DNA of 64,000 nucleotides. Source: an uncultured Clostridia bacterium. Lineage in GTDB: Bacteria > Bacillota > Clostridia > UBA1381. Location of the stretch: the NCBI GenBank assembly GCA_934454145.1, contig CAKSFT010000001.1, positions 372,001 through 436,000 on the forward strand, given 5' to 3'. Shown one piece after another: positions 33,246 through 42,048 of this stretch (positions are counted from its first letter, which is position 1; every line of letters begins with the position of its first letter). The translations under genes were made by a program, and so were the position numbers. The notes under the pieces were generated by a model that saw nothing but the letters and a program-made list of their open reading frames with translations, made no database searches and was not told the origin of the DNA.

Positions 33246-35861
33246 TTATCTGAAAATAAATGTTGCTTTTATTGACCACCAGAAGGAGTTTAGAAGAACC
33301 GTATCGCCCGGCTGTACGTCTGACGCCGTTGAGTAGTCTGCTTTTCCTGTTGAAGAGTCATATTTAAATACAGAACCACCGATATTCATTGCCTGATATC
33401 TCTTGTCGCCGAAACGGTCAACATAATAAATAATAGCCCTTGAGCCCGCGTCATTCACAGACAGCACCTGTCCAAGCATGTTTCCGCTTTTTGCAATATG
33501 GTCACCGTCAATTCTGACAGGCCCGATGTTGTTTACGCAGACAAGCACCATAATATTTTCGGCATAGCCATCAACAACCTTGCACTGTATTACGTCACCG
33601 CGTTTCAAATCCTTTGCCGTCACTGCGCTATAGTCGATTCTTGACGTCCAGTTGATCTTACCCTTAGAGTCACTTGCCGCCGGCTGGACAAATTTCACAT
33701 TTGACGACAGCACAACGCTTGAACCGTCCACAAAAGTAATCTGTGTACATTCTTCATCGTCTTCGTTGAGCGCCGTTGTTATTCTGTCCACCATCTGCGG
33801 TGTGTTGTATTCTTCAGAGCCGCCCAGTTCCCCGGCAACCATGGCGCCGATTGCGCCGCCGTCACCGACATCATATATGTAAACCGGACCTCTTGCCGCG
33901 ATGTCGGTAGAACCAAGCTTCTTTACTATCTTATAGTCATCTTCCTTGGACTTATCCGCCGGAATCTGGAAATATACCGTCTGGTTATCCACAAAATAGC
34001 ATGGTCTGTTCTCCGCAAAGTTTTTGTAGAATCTGAGTCCTGCATAAGTTCCGTCACTTTTCATCGTTGTCTGAATAAGTGCAAACTCGTCGTCTTTGAC
34101 AACAGACCAGTTTTCGGCCGTTCTGTCCTCTGCCGTTTTTATTTTGGAAATCTCGCCTTCGTTGTTCATGTCATAGATTATCAGCTGATATGGCATCAGC
34201 GCAGTGTCGACTCCGATGCTCTGAACCTTTTGTCCGTTGAGCGTAACCTTTTCCGCTGTGGGGTTTTTGATGAAATCCCCGTCCGATGTATACATCTTTA
34301 TATATGTTCTTTCGGAGTCTTCGTCAACCCAGCTCTTTATGACATAGGCATACTTTTTGCCTTCGGTGACCATGCTCACCTCTGCAATTTCGCCCGAAAC
34401 ATTCAGCTTGAAAAGATAGCTGTTCCCCGTCTTCGGGAATGCAAGCTTTCCTTTTCCCACCAGGCTTACCAGCCCCTTTGAAAGCTTGTATTCTTCGCCG
34501 TCAACAGTTACATAGTGTTCATCGTCATCGTGCTCAACAGAACTTACCTCTCCCGAGATGCTGTCCTCTGTGATATACACTTTTACAAGTTTTGTCCCCT
34601 CGGTGTTTTTACTTGAAGCAACATTCAAAATACAGTTTTTGTTTATAGAACCAAAATCTGCAATTTCTTCTCCCGCATAATATTTTATATTATAATCGGA
34701 GGAAAAGTCAAGTGTTCCTTTGTCATATTTTGTATTTACTTTTTCGTCGGTCGAAACAACACCAGAAACCACATATTCTTCATATTCGTTTATGATGACA
34801 ACATCTGCCACAGAGTCATTGTCGTTGTCAATCATCTTTATACTGCCCAGTGTCGGCAGCAAATCCTCTTTTGTCACAATGGCAAGCTTTTTGCCGTTAT
34901 AGATATAAACTGTGTCGGTACCCAGTTTAAAATCCGATGTCTTTGTGCTGTCCGAGTCTTTATAATATTCAATCTTTGTCAGGTCAGCGCTTTCTATGTT
35001 GTCGCTGTCCGCAACGGAATATTTGTTTTTCTTCTCTGCCGCATACTTAATCACATAATCTCCGTTGTCGTCATAATAATAAACCTCAACGTTCATACCG
35101 ATTAAATCATCAAGATTTACATCCCCGGCAGAAAATTCCACACCGCCTATTTCGGCATTCCCTGTTCCGTATGCCTTTGAGGCGGACTCTATGCTTGTTT
35201 CTTCATATCCTGTCAGGATTCCGGTGTACTTGCCGACATGCAGATATTTTGCCATGAGCGTTGTGCCGGCGTCGGAAGAAATCTCCGTTCCGTCCGAGGT
35301 TATTTTCACGGTCATCATGTCGGCTTCCATTGTATTCACAATCATAACCGCCAGATTCCCGGTGTCAATTTCGTCTGTGTCCTTTGTCTTGACGCCCTTC
35401 AGCATTCCCGCATTTGATGCGGCGCTAAGATAACCTTTATAATATCCCCCGTCTGCCTCTGCAAGCTCCTTGTATCCCAAAACCGACACAAGAATCTTTG
35501 CCGCCTCACGGCAGGTCACATTGCTGTCCGGCTTGAAGGAAGCGTCGCCATAACCAATCATAATTCCGCGGTTAAACAGATAATCTATAACCGCCGCCCT
35601 CGGGTGGTCTGTTGCGACATCTGCAAAAACCTGCTTTTGCGGCGCCGCGAGTGTGGACTCGTCCACACCCATCAGCCTTGCCACAGTCAGGACAAAATCT
35701 GCCCTCGTGACTGTCGGTGAAATAGCGGCGGTATCATAAATTTTCAATCCTTTCAGAATCTCCGATTCGCGCGCCCCGACAGCAGAATCCTCTGCATATG
35801 CAATACCGAAGCCCGAAAAAATCACAGATAAAGCCACAAGGAAGTTTATAATTCTCTTCAC
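33246..35861 (-). CDS. SLH-domain S-layer-like surface protein
   Basis: 871 residues. Signal peptide (cut after AYA), SLH-type region about 30-190 (VTRADFVLTVARLMG, GYGDASFKPDSNVTCREAAKILVSVLGY), then about 680 residues of beta-rich repeats without a named family. Paralogue of 58320-61019: both share the SLH head and DNDNDxxAD/VTVDGEEYKLS motifs. GTG 35861 chosen, 8 bases after GAGGAGG; the TTG at 35879 is inside that site. Starts 18 bases after the previous gene. Confidence 0.8.
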   Translation of the reverse strand: MKRIINFLVALSVIFSGFGIAYAEDSAVGARESEILKGLKIYDTAAISPTVTRADFVLTVARLMGVDESTLAAPQKQVFADVATDHPRAAVIDYLFNRGIMIGYGDASFKPDSNVTCREAAKILVSVLGYKELAEADGGYYKGYLSAASNAGMLKGVKTKDTDEIDTGNLAVMIVNTMEADMMTVKITSDGTEISSDAGTTLMAKYLHVGKYTGILTGYEETSIESASKAYGTGNAEIGGVEFSAGDVNLDDLIGMNVEVYYYDDNGDYVIKYAAEKKNKYSVADSDNIESADLTKIEYYKDSDSTKTSDFKLGTDTVYIYNGKKLAIVTKEDLLPTLGSIKMIDNDNDSVADVVIINEYEEYVVSGVVSTDEKVNTKYDKGTLDFSSDYNIKYYAGEEIADFGSINKNCILNVASSKNTEGTKLVKVYITEDSISGEVSSVEHDDDEHYVTVDGEEYKLSKGLVSLVGKGKLAFPKTGNSYLFKLNVSGEIAEVSMVTEGKKYAYVIKSWVDEDSERTYIKMYTSDGDFIKNPTAEKVTLNGQKVQSIGVDTALMPYQLIIYDMNNEGEISKIKTAEDRTAENWSVVKDDEFALIQTTMKSDGTYAGLRFYKNFAENRPCYFVDNQTVYFQIPADKSKEDDYKIVKKLGSTDIAARGPVYIYDVGDGGAIGAMVAGELGGSEEYNTPQMVDRITTALNEDDEECTQITFVDGSSVVLSSNVKFVQPAASDSKGKINWTSRIDYSAVTAKDLKRGDVIQCKVVDGYAENIMVLVCVNNIGPVRIDGDHIAKSGNMLGQVLSVNDAGSRAIIYYVDRFGDKRYQAMNIGGSVFKYDSSTGKADYSTASDVQPGDTVLLNSFWWSIKATFIFR

Positions 35862-35879
35862 TTTCAGTTCCCTCCTCAA

Positions 35880-38800
35880 TTAACCATTAATTTTGTCATA
35901 AAGTCTTTTCAGCAAAACCACTGCCTGTGCGCGTGTTGCGTTATTCTTGGGTGCAAATCTTTCTTCCGATACACCATTCATAAAGCCTTCGTTTACCGCC
36001 TCAACAATATAATCATATGCCCATGCGCTTACATTCTGGATATCATCATAATAAAGCGCACCGCCAATCTCCAGTGTCTTGTTTTTCTTTTGGTTATATG
36101 CACTCACAATTATTTTTGCGATTTCCTCACGTGTTATGTTGTCATACGGGCGGAACATTCCGTTGTAGCCCGAGATATAACCCTCATTTTTGGCTGTCTG
36201 CGCATAACCTGCAAACCAATCCTCGCTGACAATGTCATAATATGTGTTTTCATATTCGCTTTCCGAAAGCCCGACAGTTTTCACAATAAGTTTTGCAAAC
36301 TCTGCCCTTGTGATGTTTGCATCCGGATTGAAGGTCTTGTCGCTTACACCGTTTACAATCCCCAGATTTGCCATAAATTCAACATCGTCCTTTGCCCAGT
36401 GATGGCTCAGATCCTTAAACAACAGCAGTGCCTCATAAACCTTTTCGTCATTGTCCACAGTCGTGCCGCTTATGCCGATCGTGCCGGAACCGTTTTGTGA
36501 AGGCGGGACAAATGCGCCTCCTCCTCCGCTTCCGCCGCTGCTGCCGCCGCTTCCGCTTCCGCCGCCGTTACTGCTTGGTTTAATTGCATTTATGCGTGTT
36601 TCAAGCGGTGATTTTGCAGGGACGTCATAAAAACTTGCCAAAAGTGCCTTCGCCGCATCTATGTCTGCTTTTTTCTTGGTATATTCTGCCTTTGTTATCG
36701 CTTCCATAAGTTTTTCATATTCCAAAGTGATTTCAAAAACCTTAATGTCGTCGACATAATATTCACCGTTTGCGGAAATTGTCAGCGTGTCGTCAAAAGA
36801 CGCCTCTTGTTTTCTGCAATCAAAAGAGCCGGCAATCCTTACATATTCTCCGGTTCCCGGCGCAGAGGCAATCTCCCCGGCAAGCTTTGAGGAAATCTTT
36901 ATGTTTCCCTCCGCTTTTACATAAACCTCAAAGATATAGCTTGAATCATTGTTCAGCTCCACATCAAAGCTTACATCGCCGTTTGCCTTCAAGGCATAGC
37001 TTCCGCCATGGACAGGGCTTGTGACCGTTTCGCCGGGCAGTCCCCTGTTCTCACCGTCCTCGAAATCTCCGACATTTGCGATGTTGTCTGCTTTTAACAC
37101 TGTCACTTCTATTTTTTTCGTGAAAGATTTATCATTTTTCTTTCCCGTTGCCGTCAGGGTTGCAGAAGTGTCGTTGCGTCTGTTCCTCGTCACCTCGCCT
37201 TGGTCTGTGATGACGGTCTTGTCAGATGTAGCCCACGAAATCTCTGTTCCGTTTTCCCCGGTTTTTGCAAGCTGCAAATTTTCCCCTGTTGTGATTTTGT
37301 CGTCATATTTCGCCAGGTCTTCTTTTATACATCTCAAATCGGACCATTTGAGTGTCACTTTCTTTTCGACTTTTATTTCCTCGTTTTCTGCCGCCTTTGC
37401 CACAACCGTAATTTCACCCTTGTCCGCTGTGGCAGACACTGTCAAAACACCTGTTTTGCTGTCCGCAGAAACTCCGCTTAAGTTCTCTTTGACAGACCAG
37501 ACAATCTCTTTGTCGGGCATCGGTCTTTGCACCTGGTCTTTTATCAAAGCGGTATATCCTACGCTCTGTGTCCCTGCATCGGGGATAAGGACTTCTTCGT
37601 CACCGCCCGTAAATTCAATTGTGGTCGGCATACATTCGTTGACCGTCACTTCAAAATCTTTCGTGTTTTGCGGCATGGCGTCAGATGTCACCCTGAGTGT
37701 GACTTTTCCGCCCTTGCCCCCTTGGGCAAGTGTCAGCACACCCGTTTCAGAATCAAACGATGCGCCCTCTGTCAGCGAAACAGCCTCTATAGTTGCCGTC
37801 CCCGACATTTCCAGTCCGTCACTGCCGATAATCTTTGCGGAATATGTATATTGCGCGTTTTCCTCTCCGTATCCCGGCAAAGCCACTGACAAAAATCCGT
37901 CAAGCGCAATGCCGGTTTCTTTTGCAAACACGATTTCATAGTCATGTGTCTTTCCGTTTTTGTCTGTTGCCGTCAGCGTCCCTTTGCCGCCTTCGGCATC
38001 GCTTGTCACGTCAAGCGTGAGCGTTGTCCCGTCCCATGACGCCGAAACGCCGTCATAGCTTTGTGCAAATGAAAAATCGGTTATCCCGTCATTTATTTTC
38101 TCGCCCTTATAGTCAAACACGTCCGGCGTCACGGCAACCTGCTTTGTGCCGGAAGCCGGGATTTCAACCCTCGGTATCTCTGTTTCTATGGTTATGAGTG
38201 TCGGATCGACAAGCAAAAGCCCGTCGTCCGTTTTTGCAATGTGGCACACTTCGTTATCGGAAACAGCCAGGAATCCGCCGTCAGCACCGGCAGAAATTGA
38301 AATAATCTTTTTCTGCGGGCCGCTTTCCAAGCCTTTTGCAAGCCCGATTTCTTTCCAAACCGTCGCCGCTGTGACCGGTGCTTTCTCGGTGTACAGGAAT
38401 TTACCGGAAGCCGTACCCAGAATTATATAGTTATCATCTGCCCCGACGGCTGTTATTTTCTCCGTGCTCTTTTTGCCGTCCTCCAAAAGCGGTTCAATCG
38501 ACGTTGTTGATTTCGGGAGTGTCAGCACGCGTATTTTCGGATTATTCATTGTGATAATCCAGCTTTCCGTGCCCGGTATATACACCGTTTCAAGCGGAGT
38601 CCCTTCCATGTTCGGGTTTGCAGACGAAGCCGTCCTTTCCGCCCCTTCCACAGAATAAACCGTCCACTGGTCCAGTATAACAATGCTTTCCTGTTCATGC
38701 GACATGGCAATCGTCTTTGCATAATAATTTGTGTTTGTTGTAAACTCAACCACCTCCGGCGCATCGGTGAGATTTTTGTAGATTCTCATGGCTTTGCCCC

Positions 38801-39233
38801 CGGCTGTCACGAGTATGTCACCGTTTGTTTCAACCATGTTGTTTGAATATCCCCTCATCGGTGTGGTTTTTCCGTCTGTCTTTGTCCACTTCTGCCCGTC
38901 TGCGGAAATGTACAAATCACCCCCGATTTGTGCGACAAAAACCTTTTGGCTTTCCCACCACACAATGTTCTGCCTTACTGTTCCGTTTGCATAGTTCTTT
39001 CCGCTCGCACTGCTCAGCACTTTTTTCCAGTCAGTGCCGTTTTCGGAAAAATATACTTCTGTTGCATGTGCGCCCGAGCTTAAATCTTTTGCCATCAGGA
39101 CATATGCCCCCAGCTCGGGGCTGTATGCCGTATCGGCAAATGTATATGTCCCCGACAGGGTCAGGGCATTTGCCGCCATGCATATATTCATCGACATAAG
39201 TGCTGCCAAAATCAATGAAATAAACTTTTTCAT
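35880..39233 (-). CDS. Surface protein: BNR-type propeller, Ig-like, binding module, C-terminal SLH
   Basis: 1117 residues. Signal peptide (cut near ANA). Residues about 25-330 hold S-x-D-G-x-x-W repeats (YFSENGTDWKKV, YISADGQKWTK) of a BNR-like propeller; about 350-720 Ig-like (Big) domains; about 725-860 a carbohydrate-binding-like module starting NVGDFEDGENRGLPGE; then a Gly/Ser linker and three SLH repeats (about 950-1117). Anchored outside the cell; no catalytic residues recognised. ATG 39233 after AAGGAAAGGGAG. A 36-bp insertion lies just upstream. Confidence 0.82.
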   Translation of the reverse strand: MKKFISLILAALMSMNICMAANALTLSGTYTFADTAYSPELGAYVLMAKDLSSGAHATEVYFSENGTDWKKVLSSASGKNYANGTVRQNIVWWESQKVFVAQIGGDLYISADGQKWTKTDGKTTPMRGYSNNMVETNGDILVTAGGKAMRIYKNLTDAPEVVEFTTNTNYYAKTIAMSHEQESIVILDQWTVYSVEGAERTASSANPNMEGTPLETVYIPGTESWIITMNNPKIRVLTLPKSTTSIEPLLEDGKKSTEKITAVGADDNYIILGTASGKFLYTEKAPVTAATVWKEIGLAKGLESGPQKKIISISAGADGGFLAVSDNEVCHIAKTDDGLLLVDPTLITIETEIPRVEIPASGTKQVAVTPDVFDYKGEKINDGITDFSFAQSYDGVSASWDGTTLTLDVTSDAEGGKGTLTATDKNGKTHDYEIVFAKETGIALDGFLSVALPGYGEENAQYTYSAKIIGSDGLEMSGTATIEAVSLTEGASFDSETGVLTLAQGGKGGKVTLRVTSDAMPQNTKDFEVTVNECMPTTIEFTGGDEEVLIPDAGTQSVGYTALIKDQVQRPMPDKEIVWSVKENLSGVSADSKTGVLTVSATADKGEITVVAKAAENEEIKVEKKVTLKWSDLRCIKEDLAKYDDKITTGENLQLAKTGENGTEISWATSDKTVITDQGEVTRNRRNDTSATLTATGKKNDKSFTKKIEVTVLKADNIANVGDFEDGENRGLPGETVTSPVHGGSYALKANGDVSFDVELNNDSSYIFEVYVKAEGNIKISSKLAGEIASAPGTGEYVRIAGSFDCRKQEASFDDTLTISANGEYYVDDIKVFEITLEYEKLMEAITKAEYTKKKADIDAAKALLASFYDVPAKSPLETRINAIKPSSNGGGSGSGGSSGGSGGGGAFVPPSQNGSGTIGISGTTVDNDEKVYEALLLFKDLSHHWAKDDVEFMANLGIVNGVSDKTFNPDANITRAEFAKLIVKTVGLSESEYENTYYDIVSEDWFAGYAQTAKNEGYISGYNGMFRPYDNITREEIAKIIVSAYNQKKNKTLEIGGALYYDDIQNVSAWAYDYIVEAVNEGFMNGVSEERFAPKNNATRAQAVVLLKRLYDKING

Positions 39234-39248
39234 ACTGTTCTCCCTTTC

Positions 39249-39314
39249 CTTACAAATATTATTCAGGTAATTGTAAAATGCAGATTTTGCAATTACCTAC
39301 TTACAAATATTATT
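39249..39314. mobile_element. 36-bp palindromic insertion with 15-bp direct repeats
   Basis: Palindrome 39264-39299 begins CAGGTAATTGTAAAA and ends TTTTGCAATTACCTA. Perfect flanking repeats CTTACAAATATTATT at 39249-39263 and 39300-39314; the latter contains the stop codon of the gene ending at 39310. It lies in a 76-base gap between two genes of the same operon. Confidence 0.87.
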
Positions 39315-41973
39315 TCAAAATTCTTCCCACATTCCCCGTTGTTCCCATCTTGTCAAATTCCACTGTCTTGAATCCGGGGATTTTTTCATACACTTCGCTG
39401 TCCGGCTTCAGACTGAAGTTTTGGTTTTGATAATCGACAAACCCCGGGTCGCTTTTTGTGAGAAAATCATTTTCCGCTTCAATAAGATTGTCATTGCCTC
39501 TGTATCCATACTTGTTCGGCTCGGCATTCAGAGAGCTGAGCTGCATGCTTATGCTTGCGACAACATTGTTGTTGAACTTGTTGGATTTTGCATATGATGC
39601 CGGGTGTCTGTTGAAAAATTCCAGAATCTCCGGATATTTCACAGAATAGACATCTTTATACTTGAGCCATTCGTTGTATGTGTTCTGAACTGTCTTGTCA
39701 GACATGTTCCATGTTGTGCCCGGGCTGTATGTGTCCGGCCCGTCATATGCCTCGGAAACATCGACGAAAATGTTGTTTTCTATGGTGTTCTCTATTCCTT
39801 CGGCACAGATTGCCCTGACTTGGTTTGCATTCGGTATGCCAATGTTGTAGAACACATTTTCCACGACATTCAGCCCGTTGCCCTTGTTGTCGGTTCTGAT
39901 TCCGGCGACGTTCATCTGCTGTTCGGTGAATTTCTGCTTGCCGAAATCGTGGATATAGTTCTGACGTATGGTCACGCCGCGCTCCCATGGGAAGGTGTAA
40001 ACATTCATGTATATCGCGTCCATGTCGTGGAACTCTTTTACAGCGTCATAAATATTGTTATATTCCACCAGATGCTCCGGCCCGTATATAATCATCGCCG
40101 TGTGCGGAGTGTCATGGATTTCGTTGTTTCTCACAACCGTCCCCACCGAAAGATATCCCAAAAGGATTCCTGCATTATAGCTTCTCTCCAGCTGTGCCGG
40201 TTTTCTTATGTGGTTGTTTTCCACCACAATGCCCGAGGACACAAGATTGCTGTAATCTCCGCCGTTTATGTCAAGCGCCGTCGTGCCGGTGTCATGTACA
40301 TAGTTTGACGACACAAGGCAGTCTTTACCCTTCAGATATATGCCCCTTCCGCCGACATCTGCAATTTCGCAGTTTTTCACGGTGATGTTTTTGACATTTC
40401 TCATGTCTATCGCAGAGCCTCTGGTTGAGTCCAGAAGAATATTCGAAATTTCAACATTTTCTGTCCCCGACATGCTGATTATGTTTTTGTCAAACACAGA
40501 GAGCTTGACGTCGCTGTCCTTCGAGAATCCGTCCACCGGATAATAGTACATCATGCCGGTGTCGCGGTCAATATAGTATTCGCCCGGTGCGTCCGTTTCC
40601 TCCAGGACGTTTTCATATCTTATAAAGTGCTTTGAATAATAATCCTTTACAGCGCCCTCTCTCAGGGTCACCTTGCCTTTTTCAATCTTTTCCACCGGAT
40701 AATATCCGTAGAAATAGTTTTCCCCCAGCACGCCTGCTGTGTAGATGTCTTTGCTGTACTTCCACTTTGTGGGCTGGTCATAATCAATCGTAAATTCCGC
40801 ACCTTCAAGCACGCCCGTTTTGCTTCTTGCTCCGCTTCTTATTATCCCGGCTGTGCCCGCCCATTCTTCGTTTGGCCAGCGCGAAAGCTGCATTCTTTCC
40901 CTGTCCACATAAAGCTCGCACTGCGGTGTTGTCCCGGCGGCAATCAGATATCCGCGCCGCGAAAGCTCTCCGTAATCCTCAATGCCCAGCTCTTTCAGGT
41001 TCACCTGCAACACCTTTTTCTTTGCCGCCGCGGACAAAATCGGCACATCGTCCGACACCGGCTTAAACTTTTCATAAGGTATCGCCACACCGCCGCTCAG
41101 GCGCACATCCTCGTTGTTATATGCCGTATATCTGACAGGGGCACTCTCCGTGCCGGAATCCCCTTCGTCAAAAGCGATTGTCCGGTCAACATAATATGTC
41201 CCGCCGCGCAAGTATACGGTGATTCCCTCTTGGGGATATTTCCCCGCTGCAATGATTTCGGCAACCTTTTCCTTTGCCTTTTGCACTGTCGCAAAAGGTT
41301 TCTCCATGCTCCCGTCATTGGCATCATTCCCATCAGCCGAAACAAAATAAATGCTGTCGGTGTCGATTTCTGGCGGTGTGTCGCCGTCAAGCGGTTTGAT
41401 TTTCAACATTCTTGTGACAACAACGGCACTCTCGCCCCTTGTTATCGGTTTTGTATATCTGAAACTATTGTCTTCATAGCCTTTCATAAGGTTATTTGCA
41501 TAGGCAATGAGTATGTATTCTTTATAATCATTCAGCGTGTCATAATAATCAGTTATTTCTTTTATGACACTGCTGCTGTTCGGGACATTCATGTCCTCCC
41601 AGCCCAGCGCACGCACCATAATCCGCGCCGCTTCGCCGCGTGTAATCGGCTTTTGGAAATTTTGGAACTCATCATCATAAACAAGCTCCCTTTTCTTTGC
41701 CTCGTCGATATACGGCGTTGCCCAATATCCGCCGTATGCCTTTGCCTCAAAGCCTGAGGCCGCAAGTACAAGTTTTATAAACTCATCGGCTTTTACATAG
41801 TCATCAGGTCTGAAATTCCCATAGTTGTCGCCGTTTATAATCCCCTTGCTGCTCAGCAGTTCGACAAACTGCTCCGACCAATGCCCACCGATGTCGGCAT
41901 ATCGCGCCGCCATCGCCGGGACTGCCGTCTGTGCCAAAAGAGCCGCCGCCAAAAATAACGCTGTTTTCTTCAC
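39310..41973 (-). CDS. SLH-anchored right-handed beta-helix enzyme (GH141-like)
   Basis: 887 residues. Signal peptide (cut near AMA), three SLH repeats (about 23-200) with DNYGNFRPDDYVKADEF and KPITRGEAARIMVRALGW, then a beta-helix from SIYFVSADGNDAND (near 215). Shares LRGGTYYVD, LSRWPNEEW, GEYYIDRDTGMMYYYP and EFHDMDAIY with the 960-residue paralogue. Start is GTG 41973 after AAAGGAAGAA. Probably hydrolytic toward plant polysaccharide; family assignment to GH141 is inferred. Fourth gene of array 1. Confidence 0.82.
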   Translation of the reverse strand: MKKTALFLAAALLAQTAVPAMAARYADIGGHWSEQFVELLSSKGIINGDNYGNFRPDDYVKADEFIKLVLAASGFEAKAYGGYWATPYIDEAKKRELVYDDEFQNFQKPITRGEAARIMVRALGWEDMNVPNSSSVIKEITDYYDTLNDYKEYILIAYANNLMKGYEDNSFRYTKPITRGESAVVVTRMLKIKPLDGDTPPEIDTDSIYFVSADGNDANDGSMEKPFATVQKAKEKVAEIIAAGKYPQEGITVYLRGGTYYVDRTIAFDEGDSGTESAPVRYTAYNNEDVRLSGGVAIPYEKFKPVSDDVPILSAAAKKKVLQVNLKELGIEDYGELSRRGYLIAAGTTPQCELYVDRERMQLSRWPNEEWAGTAGIIRSGARSKTGVLEGAEFTIDYDQPTKWKYSKDIYTAGVLGENYFYGYYPVEKIEKGKVTLREGAVKDYYSKHFIRYENVLEETDAPGEYYIDRDTGMMYYYPVDGFSKDSDVKLSVFDKNIISMSGTENVEISNILLDSTRGSAIDMRNVKNITVKNCEIADVGGRGIYLKGKDCLVSSNYVHDTGTTALDINGGDYSNLVSSGIVVENNHIRKPAQLERSYNAGILLGYLSVGTVVRNNEIHDTPHTAMIIYGPEHLVEYNNIYDAVKEFHDMDAIYMNVYTFPWERGVTIRQNYIHDFGKQKFTEQQMNVAGIRTDNKGNGLNVVENVFYNIGIPNANQVRAICAEGIENTIENNIFVDVSEAYDGPDTYSPGTTWNMSDKTVQNTYNEWLKYKDVYSVKYPEILEFFNRHPASYAKSNKFNNNVVASISMQLSSLNAEPNKYGYRGNDNLIEAENDFLTKSDPGFVDYQNQNFSLKPDSEVYEKIPGFKTVEFDKMGTTGNVGRILK

Positions 41974-42008
41974 TCTTTTTCTTCCTTTCGCTAAAAAGTC
42001 ACTTTTCC

Positions 42009-42036
42009 CGAAAGAGATTGCCGATACGCAATCCCT
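42009..42036. other. Intercistronic hairpin in array 1
   Basis: CCGAAAGAGATTGC pairs with GCAATCCCTTTCGG with one mismatch. The T tract lies on the plus-strand side only, so it is oriented to stop antisense rather than array transcription; on the minus strand it may be an RNA-processing or stability hairpin. Confidence 0.45.
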
Positions 42037-42048
42037 TTCGGTACTTTT

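Noticed and set aside
42009..42036. Terminator splitting array 1
   Set aside because: The T tract is on the wrong strand for the array; the minus-strand side continues with GGGAAAAG.
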